Source: Trinickia dabaoshanensis (GTDB lineage Bacteria > Pseudomonadota > Gammaproteobacteria > Burkholderiales > Burkholderiaceae). Taken from it: a DNA stretch of 64,000 bases. Below, one piece after another: positions 10,014 to 18,865 of the stretch. The position numbers and the translations under genes are program-made. A model generated the notes under the pieces. That model saw only the letters and a program-made list of their open reading frames with translations, did no database searches and was not told where the DNA came from. Numbering within the stretch: the stretch's first letter is position 1; each line of letters begins with the position of its first letter. The stretch covers positions 58,995-122,994 of the forward strand of contig NZ_PNYA01000024.1 of NCBI RefSeq assembly GCF_002879885.1, written 5' to 3'.

Positions 10014-12053
10014 ATGACGCATCACTTGCCCACTCGCGCGCGCCGCGCCTATTTGCATCGCTGCGCCGCCGTCGCCGCGCTTTCGCTATTGACCGCCTGT
10101 GGCGGCTCGGGCGGGAGCGCAGGCGCCCCATCCAACGCCGCCGGCAACGTGAGCTCGGCCTCGGCCGGCGGCACGAGCCCGGCCGGCGCGACGCCTGCGG
10201 GCCAATCGAGCACGCTCACCCCGGTCGTCGCGGCCGGCGGCCAAGCGCTCAGTTGCGGCCAACCGTCCGCGGCCGCGAGCGCGGCCGGCAGCGGCCCCGC
10301 GATCGAAGCGGACACGCCCGGCAGCGACGGCACGCGCACGTTTGCGCTCGGCACCGCGTTCAACCTATCCATCACGACGCGCGCCTCGGCGAGCGACTCG
10401 GTCTCTTGGCAAGTGCTCGACGATTGGAATGTCGTGCGAGCGAGCGGGCATTTTCCCGTGAACGCCGGCGCGCAAACCGTCACGCTGCGCTGTTCGTCGA
10501 CGCTCGCCGGATACTTTTCGGTCGCGGCCTCGCTCGTGACGTCCGCGAACGCGCTGCCCTCGCTCGGCACGCGCCCGAGCGGCATCGCGACGTTCGGCGT
10601 GCGCCCCGACGTCTCGGCATTGCTTCCGTCGCCCACCTATGCGCATGAGGACCAGCACCGTTTCGGCGGCCAGGGCACCGATTACCTGCAACCAGGCCAA
10701 ACCTGTTGCAGCGGCGACGGCTATCGTCCGCTCGACACCGATCTCGGCCTGTCATGGGCCAACGACACGCGCAGTTGGTACGTCGAAGAGCCGAATGGAG
10801 CGAACACGTTCGTCCCCGGCACGAACACGCTGGCACCGTACTTGAAGGCCGGCGATATCATGCGGCTCATTCAGCTCGATGGCATTCCGGGCTGGGCGAG
10901 CCCCACGGGCGCGCAAACCGAAGGGTATGCCCCCGCGTCGGAATCGGCCTTCCAAAACTACGCGAGCCGTGTCGGAACCGATTCGGCTCAGATCCGCGCC
11001 GCCTACTTTCCGAATCAAGCGAAAGACTATTACCAGATCACATGGGAGCCCGATGGCGGCGGACCGACGCAGTGGGTCGATACGGATGCGAATCTCGTCG
11101 CGATGTACCAAGCCGCCTACAACGGCGTGCATTCGACCGATCCGAACGCCGTCGTCATGGGCGTCACCGCGGCGATGGTGCGATCGAACACCGCGTGGCT
11201 CAAACGGCTCGCTCCGCTCGGCATCGCCCAGTATCTCGACGGTCTGACGATACACGGCTACTACGATGCGGGCACCTCGCCGTCGCATCCGCCCGAGCGC
11301 CTTGCCACCGACCCCGATCCGGCCACGGCGGCCAACGCGTTGCCGGCGTCGATGCGCGAGCTGCGCGGGACGATGACGAGCCTGCTCAAACCGGGCGCGA
11401 AGCTATTCGTGACCGAAACGGGCATCAGCTACGACCAGGGGAGCGCGTACGGTCCCAACTATCCGACGCCGAACGTGCTGTTCGCGCACGGCGCGGTCGT
11501 CGCGCGCACGCACTTGATCTTGCTCGGCGAAGGCGCCGACATGTCGTACGTGTTCTATTCGTCGGATACGCCCGATTCGCCGCCCGGCTACGGCATGTTC
11601 TTCGACCTGAACGATGCGAACGGCACGTACGGCGCAAGCAACATCAGCCCGAAACCGGCCGCCATGGAAGTGGCCGCCATGACGCGCATCCTCGACGGCA
11701 CGACCACGCTCGGATACCTGAACGGCGTCCCGCCCGGCGTATACGGCTACGCGTTTCAAAAGCTCGGCGGCGGCAAGGTCGTGACGGCGCTATGGACGCA
11801 CGACAACGCGCACTGGAACAGCACCTCGGGGTTTAGTGCGACGTATAGCGTGCCGTACACGCTGCAGGTCGATAGCGCGGGCACTTCGGGGCAAGTCACT
11901 GTCCTCGATGCGATGGGCAACGCCGCCACCGTGCCCTACACGAACGGCCAAGTCGCGTTGACGCTGACCGAATCGCCGATTTACGTCGTCTCCGTCAACG
12001 CAGCGGTCATGAAGGCGAACGCAACCGTGCCGGCGGGTTATACCGGCTCATAA
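10014..12053 (+). CDS. Clan-A glycoside-hydrolase-like lipoprotein, copy 1
   Basis: This 679-residue secreted lipoprotein has a signal ending in the lipobox LLTAC, followed by a Gly/Ser/Ala-rich linker of about 70 residues. An N-terminal beta-rich domain precedes a probable TIM-barrel hydrolase domain from about residue 210. Candidate catalytic acids are Glu345 in ITWEPDGGG and Glu468 in FVTETGISYD, placed like the acid/base and nucleophile of clan GH-A enzymes (GH39/GH5-like). The C-terminal part (YTLQVDSAGTSGQVTVLDAMG) looks like a beta-sandwich. It shares nearly every motif with the next gene. Next to an EPS operon it may trim or release polymer in the periplasm, as PslG does; that function and the GH family are inferred. 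Confidence 0.8.
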   Translation: MTHHLPTRARRAYLHRCAAVAALSLLTACGGSGGSAGAPSNAAGNVSSASAGGTSPAGATPAGQSSTLTPVVAAGGQALSCGQPSAAASAAGSGPAIEADTPGSDGTRTFALGTAFNLSITTRASASDSVSWQVLDDWNVVRASGHFPVNAGAQTVTLRCSSTLAGYFSVAASLVTSANALPSLGTRPSGIATFGVRPDVSALLPSPTYAHEDQHRFGGQGTDYLQPGQTCCSGDGYRPLDTDLGLSWANDTRSWYVEEPNGANTFVPGTNTLAPYLKAGDIMRLIQLDGIPGWASPTGAQTEGYAPASESAFQNYASRVGTDSAQIRAAYFPNQAKDYYQITWEPDGGGPTQWVDTDANLVAMYQAAYNGVHSTDPNAVVMGVTAAMVRSNTAWLKRLAPLGIAQYLDGLTIHGYYDAGTSPSHPPERLATDPDPATAANALPASMRELRGTMTSLLKPGAKLFVTETGISYDQGSAYGPNYPTPNVLFAHGAVVARTHLILLGEGADMSYVFYSSDTPDSPPGYGMFFDLNDANGTYGASNISPKPAAMEVAAMTRILDGTTTLGYLNGVPPGVYGYAFQKLGGGKVVTALWTHDNAHWNSTSGFSATYSVPYTLQVDSAGTSGQVTVLDAMGNAATVPYTNGQVALTLTESPIYVVSVNAAVMKANATVPAGYTGS

Positions 12054-12207
12054 CGGAAGGCAGAAGCGGGATCAGCGCCGCGCCGGCGCGGCGCGCCACG
12101 TTCTTCCGCTCGGTTTCGTTCGATCGGGCACGGAGGCGCGGCGCGTTGCGTGTTGCACTCTAGGGTCGATCCGAAACACGCAACGTCGCACCGGCCCGAG
12201 GCGACTC

Positions 12208-14283
12208 ATGCATCTCGCTGCCCCTACCGTTCACCGGTCGAATGCCGCCCGCCGCGGCTCGGCGCGCGCTACCGCGGGCGTCGCCGGCAGGCGCCGCGCC
12301 GCCCCCGCCCCTCTTCGCCCCGCCATCGCGGCCCTGCTCTTGTTGTCCGTCTCGCTCGCCGCATGCGGCCGCGCCGATTCCGAAGCGAACCGGGATACCG
12401 CCGCGCCGGCCGGTCCCGGCGAGGCGTCCGCCGCCTCGGGCGCGCTGCTCACACCAGGCCAGCTAAGTTGCACGGCGCACGCGGCGGTGCCGCCCGATTC
12501 GCGCGAGCAAGACCACGCGCTCGCCGACGGCATCGACGCGGACATCGTGAGCCGCGACGGCACACGGCTCGTCGCGCTCGGCGAGCCGTTCAAGGTGACG
12601 CTCGCGGCGCGGACATCCAAAGCCGACACGATCGAATGGCAAATCCGCGACGCATGGAACGTCGTGCGCTCCGCCGGCCGTTTGCCCATCGATGCCGGGA
12701 ACGCGAGCGCCTCGCTCGACTGCACGTCGTCGCGGGCCGGCTACTTCGCGGTCATGGCGTCGCTCGTCCACGGCGGCCAGAGGCTCGCGCGGCGCGGCAC
12801 GCGCCCGGCCGGCATCGCCACGTTCGGTGTCTTGCCCGACGTTTCCTCGGCGCTGCCGCCCGTTTCGTATGCGCACGAAGATCAACACCGGTTCGGCGGC
12901 CAGGGCGCCAACTACCTGCGCGCGGGGCAGCGATGTTGCGACGGCGACGGTTATCGTCCGCTCTATCCGGCGCTCGGATTGTCGTGGGCCAACGACACGC
13001 GCAACTGGTACATCGAAGAGCCGGCGCACCCCGATACCTTCAAGCCCGGCCCCGCGACGCTCGCCCCGTATTTCAGGCAAGGCGACATCATGCGCTTGAT
13101 CCAATTGGACGGCATTCCCGGATGGGCAAGCCCGACCGGCGCGGCGACGCATAGCTACGCGCCGCTCTCGGAGGCCGCCTATGCGAGCTATTTGAGCCGC
13201 GTCGGCGCCGATTCGGCCCGCATCCGCGCCGCCTACTTCCCCACTCAACAGCACAACTACTACCAAGTCACCTGGGAGCCCGATTACGACGGGGGCCTGC
13301 CGTGGCTCGACACCGACGCGCATTTCGTCGACCTATACCGCGTGAGCTACGAGGCGATTCACGCCGCCGATCCGCATGCCGTCGTCATGGGTCCGACCAA
13401 TGCGTCCGTGCGCGAAAACGTACGCTGGCTCGCGCGCCTCGCACCGCTCCACATCGGCCGCTATCTCGATGGCCTCACGATCCACGGCTACTACGACGCG
13501 GGCACGTCCCCCTCGCATCCGCCCGAGCGGCTTGCGACCGAGCCGGATCCGGCCGTGGCCGCGAACGCCTTGCCGGCCTCGCTGCGCGATTTGCGTGCAT
13601 GGATGACGCGAACGCTGTCGCCGGGGGCGAAATTGTTCGCCACCGAGACCGGCATCAGCTACGACATCGGCGCGCAGTACGGCAACGATTTTCCGACGCA
13701 AAACGTCCTCTTCGCTCAAGGCGCCGTGGTGGCACGCACGCATTTGATCTTGCTCGGCGAAGGGGTCGACATGACCTATGTGTTTTATTCGTCGGACATA
13801 CCGGAGTCGCCGCCCGGTTACGGATTGTTCTTCGATCTCGAACATGCGAGAGGCGCTTACGGTGCGCGCGACATCAGCCCCAAGCCAGCCGCCATGGCGG
13901 TGTGCGCGATGACCCGCCTCATCGACGGCACCACCACCCTCGGCCATTTGAACGACGTCCCGGCCGGCGTCTACGGCTACGCGTTCCAACGATTGAACGG
14001 CGGGAAAGTCGTCACGGCGCTGTGGACGCACGAGAACGCGCACTGGAACGCCACCTCGGGATTCAGCGCGACTTATAGCGTGCCGTACACGCTGCAAGTC
14101 GATGCCGCGGGCACCTCGGGGCAAGTCACCGTCTTCGACGCGATGGGCAACGCCGCTCGCTTGCCTTACCGCCAAGGCCGCGTCGCGCTCACGCTGACCG
14201 AATCGCCGATCTACGTCGTCTCGACGAACCTATCGGCGATCAAGGCGCACGTGACGGCGCCCGCCGGGTACGCCGGTCAATGA
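12208..14283 (+). CDS. Clan-A glycoside-hydrolase-like lipoprotein, copy 2
   Basis: This 691-residue paralogue follows copy 1 by 154 bp. The signal sequence is longer, with lipobox SLAAC. The body matches copy 1 motif for motif: YAHEDQHRFGGQGANYL, GLSWANDTRNWYIEEP, DIMRLIQLDGIPGWASPTGA, LDGLTIHGYYDAGTSPSHPP and the C-terminal ESPIYVVSTN. Candidate catalytic residues are Glu357 (VTWEPDYDG) and Glu480 (FATETGISYD), with the same 123-residue spacing as in copy 1. The N-terminal linker has diverged most, which suggests an old tandem duplication. The start is preceded by GAGGCGACTC. Localisation, probably inner leaflet of the outer membrane, and substrate are inferred. Confidence 0.8.
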   Translation: MHLAAPTVHRSNAARRGSARATAGVAGRRRAAPAPLRPAIAALLLLSVSLAACGRADSEANRDTAAPAGPGEASAASGALLTPGQLSCTAHAAVPPDSREQDHALADGIDADIVSRDGTRLVALGEPFKVTLAARTSKADTIEWQIRDAWNVVRSAGRLPIDAGNASASLDCTSSRAGYFAVMASLVHGGQRLARRGTRPAGIATFGVLPDVSSALPPVSYAHEDQHRFGGQGANYLRAGQRCCDGDGYRPLYPALGLSWANDTRNWYIEEPAHPDTFKPGPATLAPYFRQGDIMRLIQLDGIPGWASPTGAATHSYAPLSEAAYASYLSRVGADSARIRAAYFPTQQHNYYQVTWEPDYDGGLPWLDTDAHFVDLYRVSYEAIHAADPHAVVMGPTNASVRENVRWLARLAPLHIGRYLDGLTIHGYYDAGTSPSHPPERLATEPDPAVAANALPASLRDLRAWMTRTLSPGAKLFATETGISYDIGAQYGNDFPTQNVLFAQGAVVARTHLILLGEGVDMTYVFYSSDIPESPPGYGLFFDLEHARGAYGARDISPKPAAMAVCAMTRLIDGTTTLGHLNDVPAGVYGYAFQRLNGGKVVTALWTHENAHWNATSGFSATYSVPYTLQVDAAGTSGQVTVFDAMGNAARLPYRQGRVALTLTESPIYVVSTNLSAIKAHVTAPAGYAGQ

Positions 14284-14445
14284 ACGGCGGCGCGTATGGA
14301 GACGTCCCGGTATCGAAGGCATCTGACAACATCTCGCGTTTTTCCGACTAGGTGGCGGTGCGGGCGCCGCTCGCGCATACCATGCGACCCATTGGACTCG
14401 CGCCGCCTGCGTCACGTGCACGCGGCATGTCACGCCTGCCCCCAC

Positions 14446-15549
14446 ATGGCCAAGCGCATCGCTATCCTCGTGTACGACGGGTTTTCGCTCGTCGAAGCGA
14501 GTTCCATCGCGGAAGTGTTCCGGCTCGCGGACGACCTCGAAGGCGAACGCCCCGCGCCCGCTCGAGCGCGCCCGATCGCCTCGGACGACGAACCCGTGAG
14601 CCCGGCGTCGAGGTTCGATCCCTCATCGGCCTCTTCGGCCTCCTCGGCCTCTTCGGCCTCTTCGGCCGCCGCGCCGCCTTCGCTTTCCCCGGCCGCAGCC
14701 GCCGAGCCGTATGTGCTGATCGTCATGTCGAACACGGGCGGCAGTATCGCCAGCAGCGCCACGATGCGCGTATGGTCCGACAACCTCGACGCGCACGCGG
14801 CGACCGGCTTGCATGCGCTGTTCATTCCCGGGGGCCGAGGCGCCGCGCGCCTTGCATCCGACGAATCGTTCGCGCACCGCTTGCGCGCCTTATTGGAACG
14901 CACGGAAACCGTGCGGGCGGTCGGCGAAGGCGCGGCGATCCTCGCCGCCGCGGCGAGCGTTCCCGCCGGCGACGCCGAAGGCAGACCGTTCACGCTGGGC
15001 CCGGCTCAGGCCACCCATCTTGCCGCGCACCCGGCCAAGCACGCCGAGCCGCCCATCGCGCTCGACGATCCGCTGGGGCCGGTTGCGTGCGCGCTGTCGA
15101 TCGTCAAGCGCGACCGTGGCGCTCAGGCCGCCCGAGCCATCGCGGAGCGCGCCGTGCCGGGCGCTTGGCGCCGGTTGGGGGCCGTGCTCGGCGAACTCGA
15201 GGATGGCGGCGCCCGCGAGAAAATCGACACGGCGGCGCGCTGGATCCGCGAAAACTACGGCCAGCCGATCTCAGTGGCCAAGGCCGCGGAAGTTGCCGCG
15301 ATGAGCGAGCGCAGCTTCTTGCGGCGCTTCAAGTCGCAGATGGGCATCACGCCGTCGGAGTATTTGGTCCGTGCGCGGCTCGATGCGAGTTGCGTGCTGC
15401 TCGTCGGCACGGATTTGCCCGTCGACAAGATCGCGCGCCGCTGCGGCGTGGGCAGCGGCGACGGCTTAGCCAAGATGTTCCGCAAGCGGCTGTCGATTTC
15501 GCCGACCGAGTACCGGATCGCCGAGCGGCGGCGCGCGAGCGAGCGTTGA
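14446..15549 (+). CDS. GlxA-type transcriptional regulator (DJ-1/PfpI + AraC HTH), second copy
   Basis: This 367-residue regulator is paralogous to the one at 7758-8747. It begins with KRIAILVYDGFSLVEASSIAEVF, contains ALFIPGGRGAAR in the DJ-1/PfpI domain, and ends with an AraC-type HTH pair (SVAKAAEVAAMSERSFLRRFK; GITPSEYLVRARL). The ATG at 14446 is used because the DJ-1/PfpI domain begins directly after it, while upstream codons read as low-complexity Arg-rich sequence. An insertion at about residues 60-74 is a perfect Ser-Ser-Ala pentarepeat, absent from the other copy. It lies 162 bp after the second glycoside-hydrolase-like gene and may regulate that pair; its ligand is unknown. Confidence 0.88.
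   Translation: MAKRIAILVYDGFSLVEASSIAEVFRLADDLEGERPAPARARPIASDDEPVSPASRFDPSSASSASSASSASSAAAPPSLSPAAAAEPYVLIVMSNTGGSIASSATMRVWSDNLDAHAATGLHALFIPGGRGAARLASDESFAHRLRALLERTETVRAVGEGAAILAAAASVPAGDAEGRPFTLGPAQATHLAAHPAKHAEPPIALDDPLGPVACALSIVKRDRGAQAARAIAERAVPGAWRRLGAVLGELEDGGAREKIDTAARWIRENYGQPISVAKAAEVAAMSERSFLRRFKSQMGITPSEYLVRARLDASCVLLVGTDLPVDKIARRCGVGSGDGLAKMFRKRLSISPTEYRIAERRRASER
14623..14667 (+). repeat. Five tandem 9-bp repeats inside the second GlxA-type regulator
   Basis: Five consecutive copies of TCNTCGGCC encode (Ser-Ser-Ala)5. The unit is a multiple of three, so slippage would lengthen or shorten the linker without breaking the frame. The run lies in an insertion in the DJ-1/PfpI half that the paralogous regulator does not have. 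Confidence 0.9.
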
Positions 15550-15583
15550 AGGCGTGCGGGCTCGGGCTCGGGCTCGGGCGCGC

Positions 15584-16576
15584 TTACGCTTCGTTCTTGC
15601 GCGAGCGCACCGTGAGTTGCGCGGACACCTCGTCCACGAGCGCGCGCAGCCAGGCGAGATCGTGCGGCCGGTCCGGCTGCGGATGCCACATCTGGTAGCA
15701 CTTGATGCGCGGAAACGGGATCGGCGCCTCGCACACGGCCAGCGGCAGCATCCGCGCGTAGTGCATCGCGAAGCGCCGCGTCGTCGTGAAGATCAGGTCG
15801 GAGTGCAGCAGCACCTGCGGCACGAGGCCGAAGTACGGCAGCGTCGTGACGACGCGCCGAGCCGCGCCCGCCCGCGCGAGCCCGATCTCGATCGCATTGC
15901 GCCGCGCGCCGCTATACGGCGTGGGCGCAAGATGCGCGGCGCCGAGATAGCCCTCGAGCGTGAGCGGCTCCCGCGCGAGCGGATGATCGCCGCGCATCAT
16001 GCACACGACGGTATCGCTGAACAAATCGCTGCGCGCGAAGCGCGCGTCCGGTTTCGGCCAATTGCCGACGACGAGGTCGAGCTCCCCCGCCTCGAGCGCC
16101 GCGCCGTGATCGAGCCCGGGATTGAGGGAATCGATTTCGAGCCGCGCTTGCGGTGCCGCCTCGCGAAAACGCGCGATCAGCGTCGGCATGAAGAAGTCGT
16201 TCAGGTAATCGGGCGCGGCGATACGAAACATGCGCCGCGTCGCGGCCGGGTCGAAATTGCCGTGCGGCGTGGCGACGAAATCGACGTCGCGCAACGCGCG
16301 CTGAGTGGGCCCGAGCAGCGACGCGCCGAACTCGGTCGGCACCATGCCCGTCTTGCCGCGCACGAGGATCGGATCGTTCAGCGTTTCGCGCAGCTTGCGC
16401 AGCGCGGTACTGATCGCGGGCTGCGTTTGATTCAATCGCAGCGCCGTTTGCGTGACGCTGCGCTCGGTCAGCAACGTGCGCAGCACGCGCAGCAGCCAGA
16501 TATCGAGCGAGTCGGCGCTGCGTGCCTCGTTCGCTGGCGCTTGCTGGCCGCTTTCGCGGCGCGTGGGCGCAATCAC
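15584..16576 (-). CDS. LysR-family transcriptional regulator
   Basis: This regulator of about 330 residues has the LysR winged HTH near its N-terminus (LDIWLLRVLRTLLTERSVTQTALRLNQTQPAISTALRKLRE) and a substrate-binding effector domain (RRMFRIAAPDYLNDFFMPTLIARFRE). The HTH resembles NodD/NahR-like members. No ATG lies at a sensible distance. I choose a GTG at 16576 whose last bases overlap the TGA of the preceding isomerase gene (GTGA), giving 25 residues before the HTH and implying translational coupling. It closes a unit of Old Yellow Enzyme, TAXI protein, isomerase and regulator, which it may control in response to an aromatic ligand. Confidence 0.82.
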   Translation of the reverse strand: MIAPTRRESGQQAPANEARSADSLDIWLLRVLRTLLTERSVTQTALRLNQTQPAISTALRKLRETLNDPILVRGKTGMVPTEFGASLLGPTQRALRDVDFVATPHGNFDPAATRRMFRIAAPDYLNDFFMPTLIARFREAAPQARLEIDSLNPGLDHGAALEAGELDLVVGNWPKPDARFARSDLFSDTVVCMMRGDHPLAREPLTLEGYLGAAHLAPTPYSGARRNAIEIGLARAGAARRVVTTLPYFGLVPQVLLHSDLIFTTTRRFAMHYARMLPLAVCEAPIPFPRIKCYQMWHPQPDRPHDLAWLRALVDEVSAQLTVRSRKNEA

Positions 16577-17214
16577 GTCGTCATCCCGCTCGGCAACGTG
16601 CTGATACGTTTGACTTCGGGCGATTCGAGCCAGCCCGGCGAACGCGCGCAATACAGCACCATCGGCAACGCATCCTCGCCCCAGAACAACTGCCGGTGCA
16701 GCCGGAACGTCGGCACGCCGAATACGCCGAGCGCAAGCGCATCGTCGAAATTTCGCTGCAAGCGAGCCTTCGTATCGGGGTGTTCGATCAGCCGCTCGCC
16801 ATGCGACACGTTCAGCAATTGACACAAATCGGCGAAGCCGTCGGGCGTGGACGGATCGCGGCCGTCACGCCAGATGAATCGGAAGATCGAACAGACGGCC
16901 GGGACATCGGCTTCGATCGCGCTGGCGAGCAGCAGCGCTTTCGTCGAATCGAACGGGTGAGCCGGCGGCATCTTGAACGGAATGCCGAGCTGCTCCGCGC
17001 GAAACAGCGCATGCCGATAGACGAACGTGCGTTTTTGCGGCACTTCGTTCGTGGGGCGCTGGCCCCAATGCCGATACAGCGCATAGACGGAAACGGGCAC
17101 GAGCGAGAACGGCATGCTCGGCCACTTGTCGTGCTGCTCGAGCAACAGGTACGAGAACGGCGACACGAAATCGTAGAACCACAGCGGCGATGCCGCGTCG
17201 ATCGGTTGGGTCAT
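16573..17214 (-). CDS. 2-hydroxychromene-2-carboxylate isomerase-like protein (DsbA/GST-kappa fold)
   Basis: This 213-residue thioredoxin-fold protein begins PLWFYDFVSPFSYLLLEQ, the substrate/GSH-binding start typical of HCCA isomerases and DsbA-like oxidoreductases. The family-typical GVFGVPTFRLHRQLFWGED stands near the C-terminus. There is no CxxC motif, which argues against a disulfide oxidoreductase. HCCA isomerases act with glutathione in naphthalene-type ring degradation. The start at 17214 has GGAGA 5 nt upstream. Its stop overlaps the GTG start of the LysR gene. The real substrate is unknown; the neighbouring flavin oxidoreductase and TAXI transport protein suggest uptake and breakdown of an organic acid or aromatic compound. 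Confidence 0.85.
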   Translation of the reverse strand: MTQPIDAASPLWFYDFVSPFSYLLLEQHDKWPSMPFSLVPVSVYALYRHWGQRPTNEVPQKRTFVYRHALFRAEQLGIPFKMPPAHPFDSTKALLLASAIEADVPAVCSIFRFIWRDGRDPSTPDGFADLCQLLNVSHGERLIEHPDTKARLQRNFDDALALGVFGVPTFRLHRQLFWGEDALPMVLYCARSPGWLESPEVKRISTLPSGMTT

Positions 17215-17276
17215 GAAAATCTCCGGTTGCTGCTCGTCGGGACGCAGGGCCAGCCGTCTGCCGCATGTGACGCATA

Positions 17277-18863
17277 TTACGCGCCGCCCGCCTCCGTGTC
17301 CGTATGCGCGCGCTCGCCCCACGCTTGCGCGAGCCGCGCGCGCACGAATCCGATATGTTCGCGCAGCACGTAGAACTGATCGGCGTACGCGAGCGGCATC
17401 TTCAGCCGGTTCACGGCGGCTTCGATCTCGACGAGCTTGGCGAGCGATGCGGTGCGTTCCTCTTCGCTGGCCGTTTCGTCGAGGGCCGAGCGCTCGATCG
17501 CGATCAGCGCGCCGTACCATCGGTAAATGCGCGACTTCACACGCCAGGCGTACAAGGAGGGGATCAATCTGACACCGGGGATCAAGACGACGATGATCGG
17601 CACGATCAACACGATCAGCCGGTCGACGAGGCTGGCCAGCCAAAACGGCAGCAGACGATACAGGAAGCTCTTGCCCGATTTGTAGTAACGCGCGGCATCG
17701 TCGCTGATCGGAAAATCGTGCATGACCGGCGACGGAAATTCGCCGGCGTTTTGCAGGAGGTTCGCGCGTGAGTGCACTTGCTTGGCCGCTTCGATCAGCA
17801 GATCGGAGAGCGCCGGATGCAGCGAGTCGCGCGCGACGAGCTCGGCGGTCGGCGCAATCGTGTGCACGGGCGCCGGCGGCAAGTTCTTGCCGAGATCGAA
17901 GGCCCCCATCGGCAACTCGATATCGGTCAGATACGGAAAGCGGCGCGCATACGCGCGAGCCTGGGAGAACGAGAAAAGCCGCACGCCCGGGGTGCGCAAC
18001 AGCCTGGCCATGACGGGCGGCTGCGCCGAATCGCCGGCGAGGAACGCGGCGTCGATCCGATGCTCCGTCAGCGCATGCGCCGCCGCTTCGCCCGTGAGCG
18101 GCAGCAGCGTCGTGCCCTCATCCGGCACGATGCCGTTGGCGCGCAGCAGCGCCAGCGCCAACGCGCGCGTGCCGCTGCCCTCGGGGCCGATCGCGAGCCG
18201 CTGACCCGAGAACGCCGACAAACGCGAGCGCTCGCGCCCCTCGTAGAAGATGACGAGCGGGACATAAGAGACGCTGCCCAGCGAGACGAGGCGGGCGCCG
18301 TTGCGCTGCTGCGCGGGCGGCTCGCCGCCGGTCGTAGTCGATGTACCCGCGGCACTTGCGGCACTTGCGGCACTCGCCTGCGCTGAGGCGCTGGCCGGTA
18401 CTGGCGCAGCGGGCAATGACGCCGCCGCCGCTTGCGATGCGCTCGCCGCCTGCGCGCCTTGGGACGCGAGCGAGACCCCGCTTTGGACGAAACCGACGTC
18501 GACGGCCAAGTTCGGATCGGACAGCCGTTCGAGGTTCTGCAGCGATCCCGCGGACGGCAATACCTGCAGCGCGATCCCGTTGCGCGCGAGGATCGTTTTG
18601 TATTGCTGCGCCGCATTCCAAAACGAACTGCCGACCGGCCCGGCCGTGATCGTCAGCGTGCTCGGCGGGGCGGGTTGGATCAGCCGAATGGCAAGCCAGA
18701 TCGCAGCGGCCGAGATCAGCAGGATCGGCCCGGTCGAGACGGCCAGATCGCGCCAAGAAATCGCAATGACGCGCGCGACGAAGCGCGGCGGCCGCGGCGC
18801 GCGCAGCGCCTTCGGCAGACGAGGCAGCCGCGGCTTGCGCGGCGGGTCTTGACCCTGCGGCAT
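17277..18863 (-). CDS. TAXI-family TRAP solute-binding protein, membrane-anchored
   Basis: This 528-residue protein has an N-terminal membrane anchor (about residues 37-62) followed by a TAXI-type binding domain (STLTITAGPVGSSFWNAAQQYKTIL; LAIGPEGSGTRALALALL). A second hydrophobic segment near residue 415 (LIVLIVPIIVVLIPGVRLIPSLY) precedes a cytoplasmic-looking helical tail. Classical TAXI proteins are free periplasmic receptors of TRAP transporters, but no TRAP membrane subunits lie nearby, so it may act as a sensor or with a distant transporter. An Ala/Ser/Gln-rich stretch (about residues 135-185), partly encoded by three 9-bp repeats near 18350-18374, interrupts the binding domain. The gene starts 2 bp after the Old Yellow Enzyme stop. 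Confidence 0.85.
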   Translation of the reverse strand: MPQGQDPPRKPRLPRLPKALRAPRPPRFVARVIAISWRDLAVSTGPILLISAAAIWLAIRLIQPAPPSTLTITAGPVGSSFWNAAQQYKTILARNGIALQVLPSAGSLQNLERLSDPNLAVDVGFVQSGVSLASQGAQAASASQAAAASLPAAPVPASASAQASAASAASAAGTSTTTGGEPPAQQRNGARLVSLGSVSYVPLVIFYEGRERSRLSAFSGQRLAIGPEGSGTRALALALLRANGIVPDEGTTLLPLTGEAAAHALTEHRIDAAFLAGDSAQPPVMARLLRTPGVRLFSFSQARAYARRFPYLTDIELPMGAFDLGKNLPPAPVHTIAPTAELVARDSLHPALSDLLIEAAKQVHSRANLLQNAGEFPSPVMHDFPISDDAARYYKSGKSFLYRLLPFWLASLVDRLIVLIVPIIVVLIPGVRLIPSLYAWRVKSRIYRWYGALIAIERSALDETASEEERTASLAKLVEIEAAVNRLKMPLAYADQFYVLREHIGFVRARLAQAWGERAHTDTEAGGA

Positions 18864-18865
18864 CG

